This document shows positions 61,538 to 64,000 of a stretch of 64,000 nucleotides of DNA, piece by piece. Source of the stretch: Pseudoxanthobacter soli DSM 19599 (lineage in GTDB: Bacteria; Pseudomonadota; Alphaproteobacteria; Rhizobiales; Segnochrobactraceae); contig NZ_FRXO01000005.1 of assembly GCF_900148505.1 (NCBI RefSeq), positions 124,001 through 188,000 of the forward strand. Direction: 5' to 3'. A program made the translations under genes and the position numbers. Position 1 is the first letter of the stretch; every line of letters begins with the position of its first letter. Under the pieces are notes generated by a model. It was not told the origin of the DNA and searched no databases. It worked only from the letters and a program-made list of their open reading frames with translations.

Positions 61538-62416
61538 ATGCCGGACGCGGCGGACAGCGGCACACGCATCGCGGACCTTCTGATCCGCACACGCGCGGCC
61601 TTCCGTGCCGCCGGCCTGCCGACCGCCGATCTCGATGCGCGGCTTCTGGTGTCCGAGGCGTTCGGGTTGTCGTCGACGGCCGTGGTGATCGAGGGCGACC
61701 GGGCGGCGACCGCCGACGGCCAGACCCGGCTCGCGGATTTCACGCGCCGCCGCCTTGACGGCGAGCCGGTCGGCCGCCTTCTCGGCCGGCGCGAGTTCTG
61801 GGGCATCCCGTTCGCGCTCGCCCCCGACACGCTGGAGCCGCGGCCCGATACCGAGACTGTGGTGGAGGCGGCGCTCGCGGCCTTTCCGCATCGCGACGCG
61901 CCGCTGCGTTTCGCCGATCTCGGCACCGGAACCGGGGCGATCGCCGTCGCGATCCTCTCGGAGCGGCCGAACGCCGTCGCCGTCGGGCTCGATCTCGCGC
62001 CCGGCGCGGTGGCGGCGGCGGTGAAGAATGCGGTCTCCGCAGGCGTCGGCACCCGCTTTCTGGGGGTCGTCGGCGATTTTTCACGGCTTCCGGTGGCCGG
62101 TTTCGATTTCATTGTCTCGAATCCGCCCTATATTACGTCTAGTGATATGGCTTCACTTGATCGGGGCGTGCTCGAATACGATCCGGCATTGGCACTCGAT
62201 GGCGGTCCGGACGGGCTCGTCGCCTACCGTGCGCTCATCCCCGCGGCGTTCGCCGCCCTCAAGCCGGAGGGACGGCTGATCGTGGAGATCGGCGCCGGGC
62301 AGGAGCGCGACGTCGCCGCATTGATGACGCGGGCGGGGTTCGAAGCGGTGTTCGCGCGGCGCGATCTGGCGGGGCTCGACCGCGTGATCGAAGGCCGGCG
62401 GACGACGGCAAGATGA
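61538..62416 (+). CDS. prmC: Release-factor glutamine methyltransferase
   Basis: A 292-residue SAM-dependent methyltransferase that N5-methylates the GGQ glutamine of release factors. The SAM-binding motif is FADLGTGTGAIAVAILSERP, the catalytic NPPY is at 195-198 in FIVSNPPYITS, and the N-terminal domain has GEPVGRLLGRREFWGIPFAL. The last conserved block is LIVEIGAGQERDVAALM. It lies directly after its substrate gene prfA. The few bases around NPPY (62125-62150) are AT-richer than the rest, probably a chance local effect. Confidence 0.95.
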   Translation: MPDAADSGTRIADLLIRTRAAFRAAGLPTADLDARLLVSEAFGLSSTAVVIEGDRAATADGQTRLADFTRRRLDGEPVGRLLGRREFWGIPFALAPDTLEPRPDTETVVEAALAAFPHRDAPLRFADLGTGTGAIAVAILSERPNAVAVGLDLAPGAVAAAVKNAVSAGVGTRFLGVVGDFSRLPVAGFDFIVSNPPYITSSDMASLDRGVLEYDPALALDGGPDGLVAYRALIPAAFAALKPEGRLIVEIGAGQERDVAALMTRAGFEAVFARRDLAGLDRVIEGRRTTAR

Positions 62417-63102
62417 GCCAAATGTTCAGGAAAATCGCCTGAAAATAGCCCTTGGAAATCAGCGCCGAAGCGGCTAACGTCCATTTCGCCGAAGCAAAGC
62501 GCTGGTGATTGCAGCCGAAGGGGGGCGACGATCACTGGGATGTGACGTCCGGCAATGGCTTTTGCCTGCCGCGCGGTTCACCCGGACAAGGCCGGAGACG
62601 ATTTCTCTCCCGGTCGGTTCACGAACCGGTGGCGTTCGGACATCGTATCTGCAATCCAGTGCCTCGGTAATACAACGCCGTGCCGCCGGAACGCACCGTC
62701 CCAAGGAACGCACCTTCCCCAAGGGCTGGCGCGTGCTCCGGCAAATGCCGAGAGGCGCTGAATTTCATGGGCTGTCGTCGTTCTCCGCCTTGCGGGGGAC
62801 GGGTCTTGGATATTCGCGTGGGGCTTGAACATCCGCCCTTGTGGCAGGGGAACCGAGGGGCGCGAACCGAGGGGCGCGATCTGGATTTCGGGCGTCGACA
62901 CCGCCGGAAAGCAAGCCGGCCCGCATCGGTTCAGGATGCCGCCGGGTAAACGGGAAGCCATGACCAGGAATGCCGGAGGCCGCATGCGGCCGGCCGGTTG
63001 GGCGACGCGCCGCGCAGGCCTCTGGCCGTCTGCGGTGACGCCGGTGAACGGGCGAGGCCACGCGCGGCGTGGCGGGGCCCTTTCTTTTAGAGAAGCGATC
63101 GG
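62417..63102. other. 686-bp gap before the DUF4167 gene
   Basis: No convincing gene; the open frames are basic, lack ribosome sites and do not resemble known families. Close to the DUF4167 start a hairpin GCCACGC (63057-63063)/GCGTGGC (63067-63073) is followed by GGGGCCC and TTTCTTTT (63081-63088 region). That could be a terminator or a leader attenuator. The long gap should hold the promoter of the DUF4167 gene. Confidence 0.4.
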
Positions 63103-64000
63103 ATGAGACAGGGAAATCCCAACAAGCGCCTCCGTGGCAGGAATAACAACAATAACAATAATAATAACGGCAATAACAATCGGAAAGGCCCAAATCCGTT
63201 GACGAGGACTTATGAGTCCAATGGGCCGGATGTGAAGATTCGTGGCACTGCGCTGCACATCGCTGAAAAGTACATGCAGCTTGCGCGCGATGCCCAGTCT
63301 TCGGGCGACACGGTTACCGGCGAGAACTATCTTCAGCACGCCGAGCATTATTATCGCATCATCGCTGCGGCGAATGCGACCTCTCCTCATCCCGTGTTCG
63401 TGCGGGAGGACGATACCGCCGACGACGATTTCGACGGCGCGCGCCAGGAAGGCCGCTACCAGGACTCCAACAATCGCTACGACAACAACGTCCGCAGCGA
63501 GGGCAACCGCTTCGAGGGCCAGCGCCAGGACCGTCCCGAGCGCCAGGAGCGCCAGGACCGTCCCGAACGCCAGGACCGTTCGGAGCGTTCGGAGCGCCAC
63601 GACAATCGCCAGGAAGGCGGCTATCGCCACGAGGGCGGCCGCAACGGCGATGCGCCCTACCAGCAGCGCCCGCGCCACCAGCGCTTCGAGCGCCCGGTGT
63701 TCAACAACGGCGACCCGACCCTGCCCCCCGGCCTCGGCCAGCAGCCCGATATCGCGCCCGAGCCGGTGAACGCCGCCCGCGCGCCCGCCGCCCCCGCCCC
63801 GAGCCCGGCTCCGGTTCCCGCTGCGGCTGACGAGGCGCAGCCGGCCGTTGCATCGTTCGAGGCGGAGGTGCCGCCCGTTTCCGCAGAAGCCGCGCCGGCC
63901 GAGCCGGCCCCGCGGGCGACCCGCGGCCGTGGCCGTCCGCCGCGCACGCCGCGTCCGGCCGCCGAGGCCGACGAGGAGATCGCGAGCGCTGCCCAGGTTC
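63103..64000 (+). CDS. DUF4167 domain protein (partial, runs off the window)
   Basis: An open frame from ATG 63103 to the window end, 299 codons with no stop, so the C-terminus is missing. MRQGNPNKRLRGR is followed by a run of asparagines broken by one glycine (residues about 14-26). Then comes the DUF4167 core: GPDVKIRGTALHIAEKYMQL, ARDAQSSGDTVTGENYLQHA and EHYYRIIAAANA. After residue about 115 it becomes low-complexity: Arg-Gln-Glu-Asp-rich repeats such as QDRPERQERQDRPERQDR, then Ala-Pro-rich, with GRGRPPRTPR near the edge. Such proteins may bind RNA, but no function is established. Its place after prmC is conserved in Rhizobiales. Confidence 0.93.
   Translation, partial: MRQGNPNKRLRGRNNNNNNNNNGNNNRKGPNPLTRTYESNGPDVKIRGTALHIAEKYMQLARDAQSSGDTVTGENYLQHAEHYYRIIAAANATSPHPVFVREDDTADDDFDGARQEGRYQDSNNRYDNNVRSEGNRFEGQRQDRPERQERQDRPERQDRSERSERHDNRQEGGYRHEGGRNGDAPYQQRPRHQRFERPVFNNGDPTLPPGLGQQPDIAPEPVNAARAPAAPAPSPAPVPAAADEAQPAVASFEAEVPPVSAEAAPAEPAPRATRGRGRPPRTPRPAAEADEEIASAAQV

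Noticed and set aside
62505-62828. 107-codon frame in the gap after prmC
   Set aside because: No ribosome site, no similarity I can name, and composition matches the surrounding noncoding DNA.

Overview
The window is GC-rich chromosomal DNA of an alphaproteobacterium, most likely a member of the Rhizobiales (Hyphomicrobiales). The evidence is gene content: a GapR/DUF2312 nucleoid protein, a PetP-PetR-kinase trio beside ilvE, a CP4-class aroA beside cmk, a TIGR02300 protein, the lysC-ptsP-prfA-prmC-DUF4167 order, and a rhamnose locus laid out as in Rhizobium (rhaRSTPQUK facing rhaDI). No phage, transposase or CRISPR array was seen. Two tRNA genes are present: Ser-GGA at 2981-3070 and Gln-UUG at 35964-36038.

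Layout. 1-3 kb: end of a DUF2975 protein with its HTH partner, an AraC regulator and an SDR oxidoreductase. 3.6-5.6 kb: N-formylglutamate amidohydrolase, DUF1244 and gapR. 5.7-12.2 kb: tamA-tamB outer-membrane assembly genes. 12.3-18.2 kb: sensor kinase, PetR-like regulator and PetP-like MarR protein, divergent from ilvE; then a class IV aminotransferase overlapping a sulfotransferase-like gene.

18.5-33.4 kb is a sugar island. Leftward run rhaD, rhaI and a CUT2-type ABC transporter with a single-domain ATPase. Rightward run rhaR, rhaS, rhaT, two permeases, rhaU and rhaK. Together they import L-rhamnose, interconvert its anomers, isomerise it to rhamnulose, phosphorylate it, cleave it and oxidise the lactaldehyde. 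A perfect 15-bp palindrome lies in the divergent control region. At 38.5-41.7 kb an apsD-apnL-like pair would oxidise D-apiose to D-apionate. Apiose and rhamnose occur linked in plant rhamnogalacturonan II, so the two modules suggest use of plant cell-wall sugars.

33.4-38 kb holds a lipoprotein, a diguanylate cyclase, and divergent epmA and efp. 41.8-44.2 kb holds an APC permease and, beyond a low-GC patch, a small gene for a peptide with a double-glycine leader and a Gly/Pro-rich repeated core, followed by a strong terminator. This orphan peptide is the least explained gene in the window. 44.3-53 kb is a leftward housekeeping block (aroA, cmk, a chemoreceptor, rpsA, sppA, ihfB, a LapA-domain gene). 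53.3-64 kb holds the TIGR02300 gene, panC and panB, DUF805, lysC, ptsP, prfA, prmC and the start of a DUF4167 gene cut by the window edge.

Four copies of a 100-120 bp intergenic element made of two hairpins (about 1613, 27785, 38103 and 55978) are scattered through the window. Their stems are kept although the bases differ. All motif positions and base counts were read by eye; no database search was run.
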